A stretch of DNA of 64,000 nt from Pseudonocardia abyssalis (GTDB taxonomy: Bacteria; Actinomycetota; Actinomycetes; Mycobacteriales; Pseudonocardiaceae), in the NCBI RefSeq assembly GCF_019263705.2, contig NZ_JADQDK010000001.1:1922001-1986000 (forward strand), given 5' to 3'. The stretch's first letter is position 1; each line of letters begins with the position of its first letter. The notes beneath the pieces were generated by a model, which saw only the letters and a program-made list of their open reading frames with translations, was not told where the DNA came from and did no database searches. This document shows positions 1 to 9,456 of this stretch, one piece after another. A program made the position numbers and the translations under genes.

Positions 1-188
1 GCGCCCCGGGCCCCGAGCACCCGGACGTCCCGCTCGGCGGCCAGGGTGGCCGCCGCCCGGACGAGACCGGTCTTCCCGATGCCCGCGTCCCCCTCGATGA
101 CCAGCAGTCCCCCGGCCGAGGAGGCCGCCGCGTCGACCAGCCGCCGCACGCAACCGGTCTCGTGGTCACGTTCCAGCAGCTCGGGCAT
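1..188 (-). CDS. LuxR-type ATP-binding regulator, N-terminal fragment
   Basis: Only the first 62 or so codons are in the window; the gene continues past the left edge. The visible protein begins MPELLERDHE and carries a Walker A loop, GDAGIGKTGLV, near residue 37. This is the usual opening of large MalT/LuxR-type regulators, which have an N-terminal P-loop ATPase and a C-terminal helix-turn-helix. The ATG is chosen because GAGAAGG lies 8 bases upstream. The helix-turn-helix is outside the window, so the class rests on the N-terminus alone, and another STAND-type ATPase is possible. Confidence 0.6.
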   Translation of the reverse strand, partial: MPELLERDHETGCVRRLVDAAASSAGGLLVIEGDAGIGKTGLVRAAATLAAERDVRVLGARG

Positions 189-398
189 CCGGATCACCTT
201 CTCGGGGTGTTTCTCAGGGACTCGTGCCGACGACGACGACGCCGCTCCCCTCCTAGGTTCGTACCGGCGCCACCGGACGTTTCGGGGCCGGGTCCGGACC
301 AGCGCCGCAGGCTCTCCACCCCCGCCCGCTGTGTGGCGCAACCGTGCCGCAACCGGCTGGGCCGATGCTTCGACCCCCACCGACAACCGGGAGCGATC

Positions 399-647
399 AT
401 GACCACCCGCACCGTCCGGCGCCTGCTCGTCGTCGCCACCATCGCCGGGGCCGCAGCGGTGCTGTCGGCCGGCCCGGCGGTCGCGGCAGGCGATTCCGCC
501 GACCACGACTGCGCAGGCAGCGCCATCCGGGTCGCCGCCACCCAGGTCCCCGACTTCGGGCGGGTCGTCGCGGCCGGTGCGCACCTGCAGGTCGTCGACA
601 ACGCGGGCTACGCGAACTGCGACCAGCCGCCGCGCCGGAACCCGTAG
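399..647 (+). CDS. Small secreted protein, unknown function
   Basis: This 82-residue protein has a clear Sec signal: a basic start (MTTRTVRRLL), a hydrophobic core and an AxA-type cleavage site near residue 30 (AVAA). The mature part is about 50 residues with two cysteines that could form one disulfide. GGGAG lies 5 bases before the ATG. I do not recognise the family. It stands alone between the divergent regulator fragment and the next gene. Confidence 0.6.
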   Translation: MTTRTVRRLLVVATIAGAAAVLSAGPAVAAGDSADHDCAGSAIRVAATQVPDFGRVVAAGAHLQVVDNAGYANCDQPPRRNP

Positions 648-787
648 CCCTGCGGCCGGTTGCACCCCACGATCGGCCCGGTCCGACGGCGTGCCCGCCG
701 TCGGACCGGGCTGCCCACCGGCGACCGTCGCCCCGGCCCGCATCCCGGGCCGGCGACCCTCCGCACACCACGACCACCGGAGCATCC

Positions 788-1702
788 GTGGACTACCAGA
801 CCATGCGCGGGCTGTTCTTCACCCCGCCCGGCGCACCCCGGCCGCCCTGTCCCGCCACCGCGCACCGCACCCCCGCCCGGCTGCTGCGCGACGCGATCGA
901 GCCGCTGGCCTGCCAGGCCATCTGGTCACCCGAGGCCGCCGAGGACTATGCCGCGCTCGGGCTCGACGACTACTTCGCGGCCTACGTGTGGCAGCGCACC
1001 GCGGCGCTGGGCACGCCGCCGACCCGGCTCGCGGTCACCGCGCTGGGGGTCTTCGCGCCCGACCTGGTCGGGCCGGTGTTCGAGGCGGGCGTCGCGGCGC
1101 TGTCCCGGGCCGACGTCGTCCGGGTGCGGCTCGACGCGCCCGGCCGCACCCTCCGCCGTGAGCTCGGCGGGATCGACGCCGAGGCGGCCCGGGCGGTGGC
1201 GCTGCTGCGCCGGGGGATCGAGGCCGCCGAGTCGACGGCCCGCCCGCTGTTCACCGGTCTCTGCGCCGACCCCTGGCCGCAGGACCCGCTCGCCGCGCTG
1301 GTGCACGCCGGCAACGTGCTGCGCGAGCACCGCGGCGACTCCCACCTCGCCGCGTGCGCCGCCGCCGGCCTCGACCCGGTGCAGGCCAACGTGCTCACCG
1401 AGCTGTGGTGCGGCTACCCGCTGCTCACCTACACCCCGTCGCGCGGCTGGACCGCGGAGCGGATGGACACCGCCGTCGCGGGCCTACGTGCGCGCGGCCT
1501 GCTCGACGGTGACGCGCTCGGGGCCGAGGGTCTGCGCGTGCGCGACGCGCTGGAGCACACGACCGACGCGATGCAACGGACCGTCATCGACGCGATCGGG
1601 CCCGATCTGGACTCCCTGACCACGCAGCTCGCCGAATGGTCCGACGCCCTCGTCGCGGCAGGCGCCGCGCCCCCCGACCCGGCCAAGCGCCTGGCCGGCT
1701 GA
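788..1702 (+). CDS. SCO6745-family protein
   Basis: The protein has 304 residues and is mostly alpha-helical by composition, with no signal or membrane segment. Its overall pattern (LLRDAIEPLACQAIWSPEA near the start, then long Ala/Leu/Arg helices and a C-terminal winged-helix-like part) matches the actinobacterial SCO6745 family, whose members are often annotated only as helix-turn-helix-like. The GTG start follows GGAG by 5 bases. A 25-base gap leads to the SnoaL-like gene on the same strand, so the two are probably cotranscribed. No biochemical role is known to me. Confidence 0.65.
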   Translation: MDYQTMRGLFFTPPGAPRPPCPATAHRTPARLLRDAIEPLACQAIWSPEAAEDYAALGLDDYFAAYVWQRTAALGTPPTRLAVTALGVFAPDLVGPVFEAGVAALSRADVVRVRLDAPGRTLRRELGGIDAEAARAVALLRRGIEAAESTARPLFTGLCADPWPQDPLAALVHAGNVLREHRGDSHLAACAAAGLDPVQANVLTELWCGYPLLTYTPSRGWTAERMDTAVAGLRARGLLDGDALGAEGLRVRDALEHTTDAMQRTVIDAIGPDLDSLTTQLAEWSDALVAAGAAPPDPAKRLAG

Positions 1703-1727
1703 TCCCAGCACCCTCTGGAGGCCCGAC

Positions 1728-2183
1728 ATGACCAGCCCGGACACCGTCCCCGACACCCAGGCGACCCGAGCCGTGATCCGACGCCTGGAGCACGCCGTGA
1801 ACACCCGGCAGCCCGACCTCCTCGTCGACATCGTCACCGACGACTTCGTCCGCCACTGCGAGGCGACCCCGGGCGTCGAGGTCCGCACCCGAGGGGAGTT
1901 CGCCGACTTCCTCGACCAGGACCTGACCGTGTTCCCCGACAGCGTCCAGACCTTCGACCACATCCTCGTCGACGGCGACATGGCCGCGGTCTGGGCGACC
2001 TACGAGGGCACGCAGGACGGACCGATGGGGCCGTTCCCGGCGTCGGGGAAGACGGCCCGTTTCTGGTACAGCGGCATCATGCGCATGGAGCACGGCCGGA
2101 TCGCCGAATGGTGGGTGACCTGGGACAACATGACGATCCTCGCCCAGCTGGGGCACCTGGGCGCCGACGCGCCGAACGGCTGA
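1728..2183 (+). CDS. SnoaL-like / ester cyclase family protein
   Basis: This 151-residue protein fits the NTF2-like SnoaL fold. It has an N-terminal helix with an RRLEHAVNTRQPD-type segment, a middle 'DDFVRHCEATPG' segment, and a C-terminal half ending in HGRIAEWWVTWDNM, the usual SnoaL-like 'dG(k/r)I.e.W...D' strand. Family members are cyclases, isomerases or proteins without known activity acting on small hydrophobic substrates. It lies between the SCO6745-type gene and a luciferase-like oxidoreductase on one strand, which suggests a small catabolic or tailoring unit. The substrate cannot be read from the sequence. Confidence 0.75.
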   Translation: MTSPDTVPDTQATRAVIRRLEHAVNTRQPDLLVDIVTDDFVRHCEATPGVEVRTRGEFADFLDQDLTVFPDSVQTFDHILVDGDMAAVWATYEGTQDGPMGPFPASGKTARFWYSGIMRMEHGRIAEWWVTWDNMTILAQLGHLGADAPNG

Positions 2184-2245
2184 ACACCGGCCCGGAGCCC
2201 GGACGCCCGACCCACCCCAGAGGCGACTCAGGAGGAACCACCGCC

Positions 2246-3361
2246 ATGAAGCTCGGACTCGTCGTACCGCCGTTCCACCCGCCCGCCCTGACCGACATGA
2301 CGCTCGAGGCCGCGCACGCCGTCGGGGCCGACTCGCTGTGGGCCTTCGACCACCTGCTCGGGGTGTTCCATCCCGAGCTGTACGGCGAGACCGGTTTCGC
2401 CGAGCTGGTCCCCGACCCCGACGGGTTGCTCGACCCCTTCTGCATGTGCGCCTGGGCCGGTCGCCGCACCGACCTGCCGCTGGGGATCGCCGTCACCGAC
2501 AGCATCCGCCGCGCGGCCCCGGACGTCGCCCGGGCGGCGCTGAGCCTGCAGCACCTGTGCCCCGGCGGGTTCAACCTGGGTCTCGGCTGCGGCGAGGCGG
2601 AGAACCTGCTGCCCTTCGGCTACTCCTTCGACCGTCCGGTCACCCGCACCGAGGCCTTCCTGCAGACCCTCCGCCACCTCCTCGACCAGGGGACGATGCC
2701 CGGCACCCTCGGTCGTCTCGGGCTGCCGCTGGAGTCCGCAGCGGGCAGGCCGAAGGTGTGGGTGGCCGCCCACCGGCCCAGGATGCTCCGACTGACCGGC
2801 CAGTACGCCGACGGCTGGCTCCCGGTGGACGCCCCGGACCCGCAGGAGTACCGGACGATGAAGGCGACGGTCGCCCGGCACGCGGCGGCGGCCGGACGCC
2901 CGGAGCCGGAGTCGGGGCTGTTCGTCTTCGTCCTGCTGGGCGAGAGCCGCGACCGCATCCGGGAGATGTTCGAGGCCCAACCGATGGCGAAGCTGCTCGC
3001 CCTGTGGTTGTCACCGGCCCCGGCCTGGGCCGCGTACGGGATCGAGCACCCGGCCGGGCCCGGCGGTCGCGGCTTCATCGACATGATCCCGCACGAGCTC
3101 GACCCGGCCGCGCTGCGCGATCTCGCCCCCCGGATCCCGTTCGAGCTGCTGGAGGAGTACCTGTTGATGGGGACCGCCGCGGACGTCGCGCGGCGGCTCG
3201 AGCCCTACGCCGCCGCCGGACTCGAGCACCCCGTCGTCATGAACGTGACCGGCCTCGTCGGTGGGGTGCCGGAAGCCATGGCCCGCGGCACCGATCTGGG
3301 TGTCCTCGCTCAGCACGTCCATGCGATGGGCGCCTCGGACACGGTGCCGGCCCCGGCCTGA
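2246..3361 (+). CDS. LLM-class flavin/F420-dependent oxidoreductase
   Basis: The 371-residue protein has the luciferase-like monooxygenase TIM-barrel pattern: MKLGLVVPPFHP start, GADSLWAFDH near residue 30, LPLGIAVTDSIRRAAPDVARAAL around residue 80, then FNLGLGCGEAEN and a KVWVAAHRPRML strand followed by YADGWLP. In actinobacteria many such proteins use coenzyme F420 rather than FMN; the sequence alone does not settle which. AGGAGG lies 10 bases before the ATG. The acyl-CoA ligase that follows after a 180-base gap may act in the same pathway. Confidence 0.85.
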   Translation: MKLGLVVPPFHPPALTDMTLEAAHAVGADSLWAFDHLLGVFHPELYGETGFAELVPDPDGLLDPFCMCAWAGRRTDLPLGIAVTDSIRRAAPDVARAALSLQHLCPGGFNLGLGCGEAENLLPFGYSFDRPVTRTEAFLQTLRHLLDQGTMPGTLGRLGLPLESAAGRPKVWVAAHRPRMLRLTGQYADGWLPVDAPDPQEYRTMKATVARHAAAAGRPEPESGLFVFVLLGESRDRIREMFEAQPMAKLLALWLSPAPAWAAYGIEHPAGPGGRGFIDMIPHELDPAALRDLAPRIPFELLEEYLLMGTAADVARRLEPYAAAGLEHPVVMNVTGLVGGVPEAMARGTDLGVLAQHVHAMGASDTVPAPA

Positions 3362-3541
3362 TCCCGGCGTGACGCCACCGGTCGAGCACCGGACCGGGGC
3401 CAGGACGACCCGGCGGTTCCCGAACGGGCGCACCGCCGGTTCCGACGACCACCTGAACGGCCGGTATCTCCCACCGGACATCAGGACTCCGTCCGCACGC
3501 GCCGCGCCGGGCGCACCCGAACGACTCCAGGAGCGGACATC

Positions 3542-5092
3542 GTGTACCTCACCCAGGCCCTGCACCGCTGCGCCCGCCAGACGCCGGACACGCCCGCCAC
3601 GATATTCGCCGACCGCGTCCGGACCTGGGCGCAGAGCGCCGACCGGGTGGCCCGCCTCGCGGCCGCCCTGCGCGGGGCCGGGGTCGGGGTCGGGGACCGG
3701 GTCGCGATGCTGGCGCTGAACTCCGACCGCTACCACGAGTACCTGTTCGCGGTGCCGTGGGCGGGCGGGGTCGTGACGCCGATGAACATCCGCTGGAACC
3801 CGGCCGAGATCGCCTACGCGCTCGGCGACTCGGGCTCGACGGTCCTGTTCGTCGACGACGCCTTCGCCCCGATGCTGCCCACCCTGCGAAGCCTGTGCCC
3901 CGGCCTGACCACCGTCGTCCACTGCGGCGACGGTCCCGCGCCGGAGGGCTCACTGCCCTACGAAGGCCTCGTGGCGGGACACGATCCCGCGCCCGATGCG
4001 CACCGCAGCGGCGACGACCTGGCCGGCATCTTCTACACCGGCGGCACCACCGCTCACCCGAAGGGCGTGATGCTCAGTCACGCCAACCTGCTGGTGTCGG
4101 CGATGGGCGGGGGCGCGACCGGGGGCGGGTTCGTCGTCCCGGACGGGCGGTTCCTGCACGCGGCGCCGATGTTCCACCTCGCCGCCATCGCGACGTGGGT
4201 GGGACGGGGCATCGTCGGCGGCACCCACGTCATCGTCCCGATGTTCGAACCGGCGGCGGTGGCGCGGGCGATCGAGCGGCACGCCGTCACCGAGGTGCTA
4301 CTGGTCCCGACCATGATCCAGATGCTGGTGGCGCACCTGGAGAACGAGCCCGCCGAGCTCTCCGGCGTGCGCTCCCTGATCTACGGGGCCTCCCCGATCT
4401 CCGAGGCGCTGCTGGTCAGGGCGGAGAAGCACTTCCCGACCGCGGGGTTCACCCAGGCCTACGGGATGACCGAGCTGTCGCCGATCGCGACACTGCTGAC
4501 CCCGGCCGACCACGCCGACCCGGTGCTGCGCCGCTCGGCGGGCCGGGCCGCCGTCTGCGCCGAGGTGCGCATCGTGGATCCCGGCGACGGCGAGGTCCCG
4601 TCCGGGACCGTCGGCGAGGTCGTGGTGCGCGGCGGGCACGTCATGCTCGGGTACTGGAACCGGCCCGAGGAGACCGCGACGGCGCTCCGCGGCGGGTGGA
4701 TGCACACGGGCGACGCGGGGTACATGGACGAACGCGGCTACGTCTTCATCGTCGACCGGGTCAAGGACATGATCGTGACGGGCGGGGAGAACGTGTACTC
4801 GGCCGAGGTCGAGAACGCACTCGCCGGGCATGCCGCGGTCGCCGCGTGCGCCGTCATCGGGGTGCCCGACGACGAGTGGGGCGAGCGGGTGCACGCGGTC
4901 GTCGTGCTCGCACCCGGCGCGACCGCGACCCCGGACGAGCTGCGCGAGCACTGCGTCGCGCGCATAGCGGGCTACAAGGCGCCGCGGAGCGTCGGGTTCG
5001 TCGACGCCCTGCCGGTCTCGGCGGCGGGCAAGGTCCTCAAGCGCGAGCTGCGCGCGCCGTACTGGGCCCGATCCGACCGGGCGGTGCACTGA
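3542..5092 (+). CDS. Acyl-CoA synthetase (AMP-binding family)
   Basis: The 516-residue protein shows the adenylate-forming motifs in order: the P-loop-like YTGGTTAHPKGVMLSH (about residue 164), QAYGMTE (about 305), HTGDAGYMDERGY with DRVKDMIVTGGENVYSAEVE (about 390-420), and the catalytic-lysine segment AAGKVLKREL near the C-terminus. It should activate a carboxylic acid to its acyl-CoA through an acyl-AMP. Length and motifs are intact. The GTG start follows AGGAG by 8 bases. The substrate is unknown; medium or long-chain or aromatic acids are all possible. Confidence 0.9.
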   Translation: MYLTQALHRCARQTPDTPATIFADRVRTWAQSADRVARLAAALRGAGVGVGDRVAMLALNSDRYHEYLFAVPWAGGVVTPMNIRWNPAEIAYALGDSGSTVLFVDDAFAPMLPTLRSLCPGLTTVVHCGDGPAPEGSLPYEGLVAGHDPAPDAHRSGDDLAGIFYTGGTTAHPKGVMLSHANLLVSAMGGGATGGGFVVPDGRFLHAAPMFHLAAIATWVGRGIVGGTHVIVPMFEPAAVARAIERHAVTEVLLVPTMIQMLVAHLENEPAELSGVRSLIYGASPISEALLVRAEKHFPTAGFTQAYGMTELSPIATLLTPADHADPVLRRSAGRAAVCAEVRIVDPGDGEVPSGTVGEVVVRGGHVMLGYWNRPEETATALRGGWMHTGDAGYMDERGYVFIVDRVKDMIVTGGENVYSAEVENALAGHAAVAACAVIGVPDDEWGERVHAVVVLAPGATATPDELREHCVARIAGYKAPRSVGFVDALPVSAAGKVLKRELRAPYWARSDRAVH

Positions 5093-5137
5093 CGGCGCGA
5101 CCGGCCCAGCACCTCCCACGACACCCAGGAGACGACC

Positions 5138-5635
5138 ATGACCACGACCATGACCACGACCGCCCGCCGGATTCTCGCCGCCCTCATGACCGTGGGCGCG
5201 CTGAGTGTCGCCGCACCCGGGATCGCCCACGCCGGCGAGTCCTGCCACACGATCGACGCCCGGGGAACCGGTCAGCAGACCGGCCCGACCACCACCGTCG
5301 CCACGATCCGGGGTGGTGGGCTGCTCACCGGGAGGACCGTCGGCGACTTCCCCGACGCCGTTCCGACGGACGGCGGGTTGCTGATCGCCGGCACCGTCAC
5401 CTTCACCGGCGGCGGGGCGACGCTGGCCGTGGACGTCGAGGGCACCCTCACGTTCACCGATCCGCCGGGCTCCCTGACCTTCGACGTGACCTCGACCGAC
5501 ATGGCGGGCACCGGCCGGCTCGCCGGGGTCGACAGCGGCGTCAGCCACCTCCGGCTGGCCGGGGTCGGGGCGCCCGACGGCAGCTTCACCGAGACCGTCA
5601 CCGGCGAGATCTGCATCGGGCACCCCCCGCGGTGA
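5138..5635 (+). CDS. Secreted beta-rich protein, unknown function
   Basis: The 165-residue product has a signal peptide (RRILAALMTVGALSVAAP, cleavage near AHA-GE at residue 32). The mature domain is rich in Gly, Thr and Val with alternating hydrophobic strands and one early and one late cysteine (SCHT and EICIG), consistent with a small disulfide-closed beta barrel. It starts 45 bases after the acyl-CoA ligase and may share its transcript. I do not recognise a named family. Confidence 0.65.
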   Translation: MTTTMTTTARRILAALMTVGALSVAAPGIAHAGESCHTIDARGTGQQTGPTTTVATIRGGGLLTGRTVGDFPDAVPTDGGLLIAGTVTFTGGGATLAVDVEGTLTFTDPPGSLTFDVTSTDMAGTGRLAGVDSGVSHLRLAGVGAPDGSFTETVTGEICIGHPPR

Positions 5636-5657
5636 ACACCGGTCCGGCCGCGCCCGC

Positions 5658-8438
5658 TCAGTGGGCCGCGTCGTCCCAGCTGCGGCCGTAGCCGACCGAC
5701 ACCTCCAGGGCCACCGACAGCTCCGCCGCGGCCGCCATCTCGCGGCGCACGAGCGTCTCCACCTGCTCGCGCTCACCGTCGGCCACCTCCAGCACCAGCT
5801 CGTCGTGGACCTGCAGGAGCATCCGGCTGCGCAGGCCCTCGGTGGTCAGGGCCCGGTGCACGCCGAGCATCGCGACCTTGATGATGTCGGCCGCGCTGCC
5901 CTGGATCGGGGCGTTGAGGGCCATCCGCTCGGCCATCTCACGGCGCTGGCGGTTGTCGCTGGTGAGGTCGGGCAGGTAGCGGCGGCGATCCATGATGGTG
6001 GCGGTGAAGCCGTCCTTGCGGGCGCGGTCGACGACTCCTGCCAGGTAGTCGCGCACCCCACCGAACCCGGCGAAGTAGTCGTCCATCAGGCCGCGGGCCT
6101 CCTCGGTGGAGATCCGCAGCTGGTTGGACAGGCCGAACGCGGACAGGCCGTAGGCCAGGCCGTAGTTCATCGCCTTGATCTTCGCGCGCTGCGCGGGGGT
6201 GACCTCGGTGGCCTCGACGCCGAACACCCGGGCCGCCGTCTCCGCGTGGAAGTCGTGCCGCGACCGGAACGCCTCGATCAGGGCGGCGTCCTCGGACAGG
6301 TGCGCCATGATCCGCATCTCGATCTGGCTGTAGTCGGCCGTCATGAGTTCCGCGTAGCCGTCCCCGACGACGAACGTCTCGCGGATCCGGCGGCCCGCGG
6401 CCGTGCGGATGGGCACGTTCTGCAGGTTGGGTTCGGTGGAGCTCAGCCGGCCGGTGGCGGCGATCGTCTGGCTGTAGGTGGTGTGGATGCGGCCGTCGTC
6501 GGCGACCGACTTGAGCAGGCCGTCGACCGTGACCTTGAGCCGTGTGGCGTCGCGGTGCAGCAGCAGGTGCTGCAGGAACTCGTTGCCGGTCTGCTCGTAG
6601 AGCGTCTGCAGGGCGTCGGCGTCGGTCGTGTAGCCGGTCTTGGTGCGCTTGGTCTTCGGCATGTTCAGCTCGTCGAACAGCACCACCTGGAGCTGCTTGG
6701 GCGAGCCGAGGTTGATCTCCTTGCCGATGACGGCGTACGCGTCCTGGGCGGCCTGCTTCACCTGACCGGCGAAGTCGGCCTCCAGCGCGGCCAGTGCCTC
6801 GCCGTCGACCGCGATGCCCGCCGTCTCCAGGTCGGCCAGCACGTACTCCAGCGGCAGCTCCAGGCCGGTGAGCAGCGACGTGGCCGCCTTCTCCGCCAGT
6901 TCGACGTCGAGCGCGTCGGCCAGCTCGGCCACCGCCGATGCCGCCACCATCTGCCCGCTCGCGCGGGCGGCGTCGGCCTCCTCCTCGCCGCCGAGCAGCG
7001 ACAGCTGGCCGCCGGTGTCCTCCCCGTCGACACGCAGCTCGCGGCGCAGGTGCCGCAGCGCGAGGTCGGCCAGGTCGAAGCTGCGCTGGCCGGGCCGCGT
7101 CAGGTAGGCGGCGAGCGCGGTGTCGCTGGTGAGCCCGGCGAGCGTCCAGCCGCGGCCCCGCAGGGCGTGCAGCGCGGACTTGGCGTCGTGTGCAGCCTTG
7201 GGAACCGCAGGATCGGCCAGCCACCCGCCGAGCGCCGCCTCGTCGTCGGGGGTGAGCGTGGTGACGTCGAGGTAGCCGCCCTGCGGGACACCCGCGTCGG
7301 CTCCCGCCGCCCGCGCCTCCACCGACGGCTCCCCCGCCGCCAGCGCGATCCCCGCGAGGTCGCCCGAGGTCGCACCACCGGTGATCCCGTGGAACGCGAG
7401 CCCGACGCGGCGGCCGTCGCGGGCGTGCGCGTCGAGCCAGGCCCGCACCCCGCCCGGCTCGACCGCGGACCCCTGCACCTCGATGCCGCCCTCGGCCTCG
7501 GGCTCGGCGGAGACGAGCGTGGAGAACAGCCGCTCGCGCAGCACCCGGAACTCCAGCTCGTCGAACAGCCGGTGCACCGCGTCGCGGTCCCACGGGCGCA
7601 CCTCGAGCTCCGCCGGCACCGCGGAGAGCGGGACGTCGCGGATCAGCTCGGTGAGCTGGCGGTTGAGCAGCACGTTGGCCAGGTGGGCGCGCAGCGCGTC
7701 GCCCGCCTTGCCCTTGACCTCGTCGACACGGTCGACCAGCTCGCCGAGCGAACCGAACTCGCGGACCCACTTCGCCGCCGTCTTCTCCCCGACGCCGGGG
7801 ATGTTGGGCAGGTTGTCGCTGGGGTCGCCGCGCAGCGCCGCGAAGTCGGGGTACTGGGTGGGGGTGAGGCCGTAGCGGTCCATCACCGCGGCCGGGTCGA
7901 TCCGGCCCAGCTCCGAGACCCCGCGCGTGGGGTAGAGCACCATCACGTTGTCGCTGACCAGCTGGAACGCGTCGCGGTCGCCCGTGGTGATGGCGACCTG
8001 GAAGCCGTCGGCCTCGGCCTGCGTGGCCAGGGTGGCGATGACGTCGTCGGCCTCGAAGTTGTCGACCGCGAAGAACGGGATCGACAGTGCGGTGAGGACC
8101 TCCTTGATGAGGTCGACCTGGCCGCGGAAGTCGTCCGGGGTCTTCGAGCGGTTGGCCTTGTACTCGGTGAACTTCTCCGAGCGGAACGTCTTGCGGGAGA
8201 CGTCGAAGGCCACCGCGAGGTGCGTCGGCGCCTCGTCGCGCAGCAGGTTGATGAGCATGGACGTGAACCCGTAGACCGCGTTGGTGGTCTGGCCCGTGCC
8301 CGTGCGGAAGTTCTCCGCGGGCAGCGCGAAGAACGCCCGGTAGGCCAGCGAGTGACCGTCGAGCAGCAGCAACCGGCGACCCGTGGAGGGCGGCGCGGCG
8401 GGCGGGGTGGCGGCGGGGGTGCGGGCTGCGGGGCTCAT
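5658..8438 (-). CDS. polA: DNA polymerase I
   Basis: At 926 residues this is a full-length family A polymerase. The N-terminal 5' nuclease domain starts LLLLDGHSLAYRAFFALP and holds GDRDAFQL and the helix-hairpin-helix region NIPGVGEKTAAKWV. The polymerase domain shows motif A (DYSQIEMRIMAHLS), motif B (AKAMNYGLAYGLS-type) and motif C (QVHDELVLEV). In the middle, the proofreading DxE motif expected of an active 3'-5' exonuclease is replaced by VGLAFHG, so proofreading is probably lost, as in other actinobacterial Pol I. It acts in DNA repair and Okazaki fragment processing. It is convergent with the secreted-protein gene. Confidence 0.97.
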   Translation of the reverse strand: MSPAARTPAATPPAAPPSTGRRLLLLDGHSLAYRAFFALPAENFRTGTGQTTNAVYGFTSMLINLLRDEAPTHLAVAFDVSRKTFRSEKFTEYKANRSKTPDDFRGQVDLIKEVLTALSIPFFAVDNFEADDVIATLATQAEADGFQVAITTGDRDAFQLVSDNVMVLYPTRGVSELGRIDPAAVMDRYGLTPTQYPDFAALRGDPSDNLPNIPGVGEKTAAKWVREFGSLGELVDRVDEVKGKAGDALRAHLANVLLNRQLTELIRDVPLSAVPAELEVRPWDRDAVHRLFDELEFRVLRERLFSTLVSAEPEAEGGIEVQGSAVEPGGVRAWLDAHARDGRRVGLAFHGITGGATSGDLAGIALAAGEPSVEARAAGADAGVPQGGYLDVTTLTPDDEAALGGWLADPAVPKAAHDAKSALHALRGRGWTLAGLTSDTALAAYLTRPGQRSFDLADLALRHLRRELRVDGEDTGGQLSLLGGEEEADAARASGQMVAASAVAELADALDVELAEKAATSLLTGLELPLEYVLADLETAGIAVDGEALAALEADFAGQVKQAAQDAYAVIGKEINLGSPKQLQVVLFDELNMPKTKRTKTGYTTDADALQTLYEQTGNEFLQHLLLHRDATRLKVTVDGLLKSVADDGRIHTTYSQTIAATGRLSSTEPNLQNVPIRTAAGRRIRETFVVGDGYAELMTADYSQIEMRIMAHLSEDAALIEAFRSRHDFHAETAARVFGVEATEVTPAQRAKIKAMNYGLAYGLSAFGLSNQLRISTEEARGLMDDYFAGFGGVRDYLAGVVDRARKDGFTATIMDRRRYLPDLTSDNRQRREMAERMALNAPIQGSAADIIKVAMLGVHRALTTEGLRSRMLLQVHDELVLEVADGEREQVETLVRREMAAAAELSVALEVSVGYGRSWDDAAH

Positions 8439-8476
8439 CGCTGCCGGAGTCTAGGACCGACCCCCGACAGAACCGC

Positions 8477-9325
8477 TCACCGCACCTGGGTCGCCAGCGC
8501 CACCGCCCGGTCGCAGTTGGCGTCGTCGGTGCCGAACCGGATCGCGTCCGACGCGCCGCCCGCCTGGTCGAAGTCGATGTCCGGGATCGACTCCGCGCCG
8601 TCGCCCGCGGCGGTGGTCGAGACGTAGACCAGCAGGTCCCCGGTGCGCACCAGCACCCCGGCCGACGCGGTGAAGTCGCCGGTGGTGCAGAACGCCTCGT
8701 CCCCGGCCGCCACGTCCTTGTTGAAGTACGCCGCGCTCGACACGGTGATCCCGCCGCCGCGGTCCTCCGAGGTGCCCATCGCGGCCGCCTTCTCGGCGGC
8801 GAACCGCTCCGCGGCGTCGGCGCCGGAGTAGCGGGCGATCCGGGCCAGCCGCCCGCCGGAGTCACCGGACTCGACCGCCCAGCACGACGGCGCGTCGGCG
8901 AGCACGCGGGAGTCCAGCACGGGCGCGGCGATCGCCCCCAGCGCGCCGAGCTCGACGACGTCGTAGGTCCCGCCCAGCGCGGAGTCGACGGCGTCGGTCG
9001 ACACCGCGGCGCAGTCGGCGCCACCGGCCAGCCCCCCGACACCCTCCCCGATCCCCGTGACGAGCCGGTTGAGCGCGATCGCGCCGAGCACGACGAGGAC
9101 GAGCACCACCGCCCCGACGACGAGCAGCGCGCGGCCCGGGCCGCGACGGCGCGGAGCGGGCGGTGGCGTGGGCGCCGGCCCGTACCGCTGCGGTGGCGGC
9201 GCGTACCGCTGCGGTGGCGGCGCGTACTGCTGCGGTGGCGGCGCGTACCGCTGCGCGGGCGGCGGGTACCAGCGGCCGTCCGCGGCCCGGTACCAGCCCG
9301 GGGGCGGACCCGACGGGGTGCTCAT
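8477..9325 (-). CDS. DUF2510-type membrane protein with Pro/Tyr repeats
   Basis: The 282-residue protein opens with PPGWYRAADGRWYPPP, the DUF2510 signature. It continues with four QRYAPPP-type heptads, one transmembrane helix (ALLVVGAVVLVLVVLGAIAL, near residue 75), and an external domain of about 190 residues containing several cysteines. The repeats are encoded by a 21-base tandem unit. The topology suggests a cytoplasmic Pro-rich tail and an exported domain. Such proteins are common in actinobacteria and poorly characterised. It follows polA on the same strand as an upstream neighbour, with a 38-base gap. Confidence 0.7.
   Translation of the reverse strand: MSTPSGPPPGWYRAADGRWYPPPAQRYAPPPQQYAPPPQRYAPPPQRYGPAPTPPPAPRRRGPGRALLVVGAVVLVLVVLGAIALNRLVTGIGEGVGGLAGGADCAAVSTDAVDSALGGTYDVVELGALGAIAAPVLDSRVLADAPSCWAVESGDSGGRLARIARYSGADAAERFAAEKAAAMGTSEDRGGGITVSSAAYFNKDVAAGDEAFCTTGDFTASAGVLVRTGDLLVYVSTTAAGDGAESIPDIDFDQAGGASDAIRFGTDDANCDRAVALATQVR
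9179..9260. repeat. 21-base tandem repeat inside the DUF2510 gene
   Basis: About four copies of a unit close to GCGTACCGCTGCGGTGGCGGC run in tandem. They are in frame and encode the QRYAPPP heptads on the minus strand. One copy carries a CAG in place of CGG-type variation, giving QQY. This is a coding low-complexity repeat, probably variable in copy number between strains. Confidence 0.85.
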
Positions 9326-9456
9326 GGTGCGATCTCCGATCCGCCGGACCCGCGGGCCCGGCCAGGCGCGACGAACGAGGCACCCCGACGGCGACCGGAA
9401 GTCTCATCGCCGCGCGGGGACCACTTCAAGGGCCGTGACCACACCGTGCTGATACC

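Noticed and set aside
5661-8627. A 988-residue open frame opposite polA
   Set aside because: It is the high-GC antisense shadow of a conserved gene. Its product is Gln/Arg/Val-rich and matches no domain, while polA on the other strand has every family motif.
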